From assembly GCF_003050785.1 (NCBI RefSeq), contig NZ_QAOH01000006.1, forward strand, positions 181,874 through 245,873: DNA of 64,000 nt, given 5' to 3'. A program made the position numbers and the translations under genes. This document shows, one piece after another, positions 62,938-64,000 of the stretch (position 1 is its first letter; each line of letters opens with the position of its first letter). The stretch is from Celeribacter persicus (GTDB lineage Bacteria; Pseudomonadota; Alphaproteobacteria; Rhodobacterales; Rhodobacteraceae). The notes beneath the pieces are model-generated. The model was not told the DNA's origin and ran no database searches. It saw only the letters and a program-made list of their open reading frames with translations.

Positions 62938-63905
62938 TGGCGTGGAATTCCGAGTCCGATCTCGAAGACTGGATGATGGCGAAGCTCGCGAGCCAGGGCT
63001 TCGTCTGCGATTCCGGTGCCGAGATTTCGCCGGAGAAACGGGAACCGGAGCGCCGGAGTTTTCACGATGCCATTCTGCGAAAGACCTTCATCAAGGCAGT
63101 GAAGCGGCTAAACCCCGACCTGCCCGATGGCGCGGTCAACGAGGTGGTTTCGACTGTTACCGATGAGGTGCTGATCGGCGATCCAATCTCCGAAAACTGG
63201 CGCCTGCATAGCCTGATGGTCCGGGGCGTCCCGGTGACGTATTTTCATCAGGGCGAGGAGCGAAACGGCCGGGCGCGGCTGGTTGATTGGACCGATGAAG
63301 ACAACGCCTGGCACGCCTTCAATCAGGTGGACATGGTGGGGCGCACACCGCGTATTCCTGATGTCGTGATCTATCTCAATGGCTTGCCGCTGGTCGTCGT
63401 GGAACTCAAGGGAACCGAAGGCGCAGATATCGAGGCCGCGTTCAATCAGATAGAAACCTATAAGCGCGACATCCCGAACCTGTTTCGCACTACCGCCTTC
63501 TCGGTCATCTCGGATGGGATCAATGCGCGCTACGGCACGATGTCTGCCGGACTTGATCGCTTCATGCGGTGGCGTACCGTCGACGGCGAACGTGTCGTCC
63601 CAGAAACAGAGGGGTTGGCCTTGGGAACGCTGACCGAAGGCTTGCTAAACCGGCGTACTCTACTCGATATGCTACGATGGTTCATCGTTTTCGAAGATGA
63701 AGGCAAAGGTGCGTTAAAGAAAGCCGCCGGCTATCATCAGTTTCACGCAGTGCACAAAGCCATAGATTCGATCCTTAGCGCACGAAACGATGACGGCAAA
63801 GGTGGCGTTATCTGGCATACGCAGGGATCGGGCAAGTCTCTCCTCATGGCGTTCCTGGCCGGTCGCGTCATGCACCTGCCTGACCTTGAAAATCCAACCC
63901 TTCTC
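62937..63905 (+). pseudogene. hsdR: Type I restriction subunit HsdR, truncated by an IS
   Basis: The first 323 codons of HsdR are intact: PD-(D/E)XK nuclease RIPDVVIYLNGLPLVVVELKGTE (D, E-x-K) near 136-158, then Walker A HTQGSGKS near 300. After LPDLENPTLL the frame meets TGA, where sequence switches to an IS end. Motifs Ia to VI of the translocase are missing in this window. The break makes a non-restricting system likely unless HsdR is rescued elsewhere. Confidence 0.85.
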
Positions 63906-64000
63906 TGAGCTGCTGCCGGTTTCGTGGACACCGAGATAAGGTGTTAATGAAACTGGAGAATCTACATGACAAGAAGGATGTTCAGCCGCGAGTTCAAACA
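63906..64000 (+). mobile_element. Left end of an IS3-type insertion sequence
   Basis: Sequence starts TGAGCTGCTGCCGGTTTCGTGGACA, then RBS GGAG and ATG at 63966 opening MTRRMFSREFK. That is the usual start of an IS3-family OrfA transposase with terminal repeat shortly before. The element continues beyond the window. Target duplication cannot be read. Confidence 0.75.
63966..64000 (+). CDS. IS transposase OrfA, N-terminal fragment
   Basis: Eleven codons (MTRRMFSREFK) at the window end match the opening of IS3-family OrfA HTH proteins. GGAG lies nine bases upstream. Confidence 0.65.
   Translation, partial: MTRRMFSREFK

Larger units (their letters stand above)
54265..64000. mobile_element. Second tRNA-Cys island with a type I R-M cargo (partial)
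   Basis: It starts at the shared att core and runs past the window end. It carries an integrase next to the core, two small HTH proteins, a divergent XRE repressor and a restriction-modification operon. Its far att site is not in the window, so it could also be the inner part of a larger composite. Confidence 0.7.

Overview
The window reads as chromosome of a GC-rich alphaproteobacterium, most likely Rhodobacterales (Roseobacter/Rhodobacteraceae group). Reasons: an LdtR-type MarR regulator, an alphaproteobacterial-length YgfZ, a pcm-tolC-PopZ-like gene run, a BKACE protein, a Flp-type pilin fragment and dense, short intergenic spacing. No species assignment is attempted.

Region 1 (1-43.3 kb) is ordinary core genome. 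It holds a cold-shock protein end, a GDSL hydrolase, thyA-folA, glyoxalase I, an LdtR-like regulator, sdhE, aspartate aminotransferase, a MATE pump, two lipoproteins, an aldo/keto reductase, an SDR, metG, two glycosyltransferases, tRNA-Leu(TAA), a GH128-like hydrolase, a rhomboid protease, suhB, divergent metR/metF, a DUF2235 hydrolase, an ornithine-type decarboxylase with a divergent Lrp regulator, a decayed beta-lactamase-family gene, valS, a crotonase, two aminotransferases, a DSP phosphatase, an MsbA-like ABC exporter, ygfZ, BKACE, a fructosamine-kinase-like protein, efp, cobQ, and the minus-strand run pcm-tolC-PopZ-like. Intergenic spaces carry a dispersed palindromic repeat (two copies of about 117 bp at 4261 and 18909, shorter relatives at 891 and 34202) and good rho-independent terminators.

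Region 2 (43427-54264) is a 10.8-kb element inserted in the 3' half of tRNA-Cys(GCA), bounded by a 51-bp perfect direct repeat (43376-43426 and 54214-54264). It encodes a tyrosine integrase, an Arc-type regulatory switch and a complete-looking HK97 head module (large terminase, adaptor, HNH, capsid, protease, connector, portal). No tail, lysis or recognisable polymerase gene is present. This is the gene content expected of a capsid-forming satellite (cf-PICI-like) rather than of a phage. A reading frame at the right end has no start codon when integrated. Joining the two ends at the att core gives it an RBS, an ATG and the integrase operon upstream, so the packaging operon may be connected only in the excised circle. 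Upstream of the terminase lie a 51-nt hairpin and five 17-nt GTC-N11-GAC sites spaced 44, 22, 33 and 23 bp apart, close to multiples of a helical turn.

Region 3 (54265-64000, continuing past the window) is a second island stacked in the same tRNA-Cys site. It has its own integrase, two small HTH proteins, an XRE repressor, then a type I restriction-modification operon (hsdM, hsdS, Fic, DUF3800, PD-(D/E)XK/DUF4268, hsdR). hsdR is cut just after its Walker A motif by what looks like the left end of an IS3-type insertion sequence at 63906, which would leave the methyltransferase without its restriction subunit.
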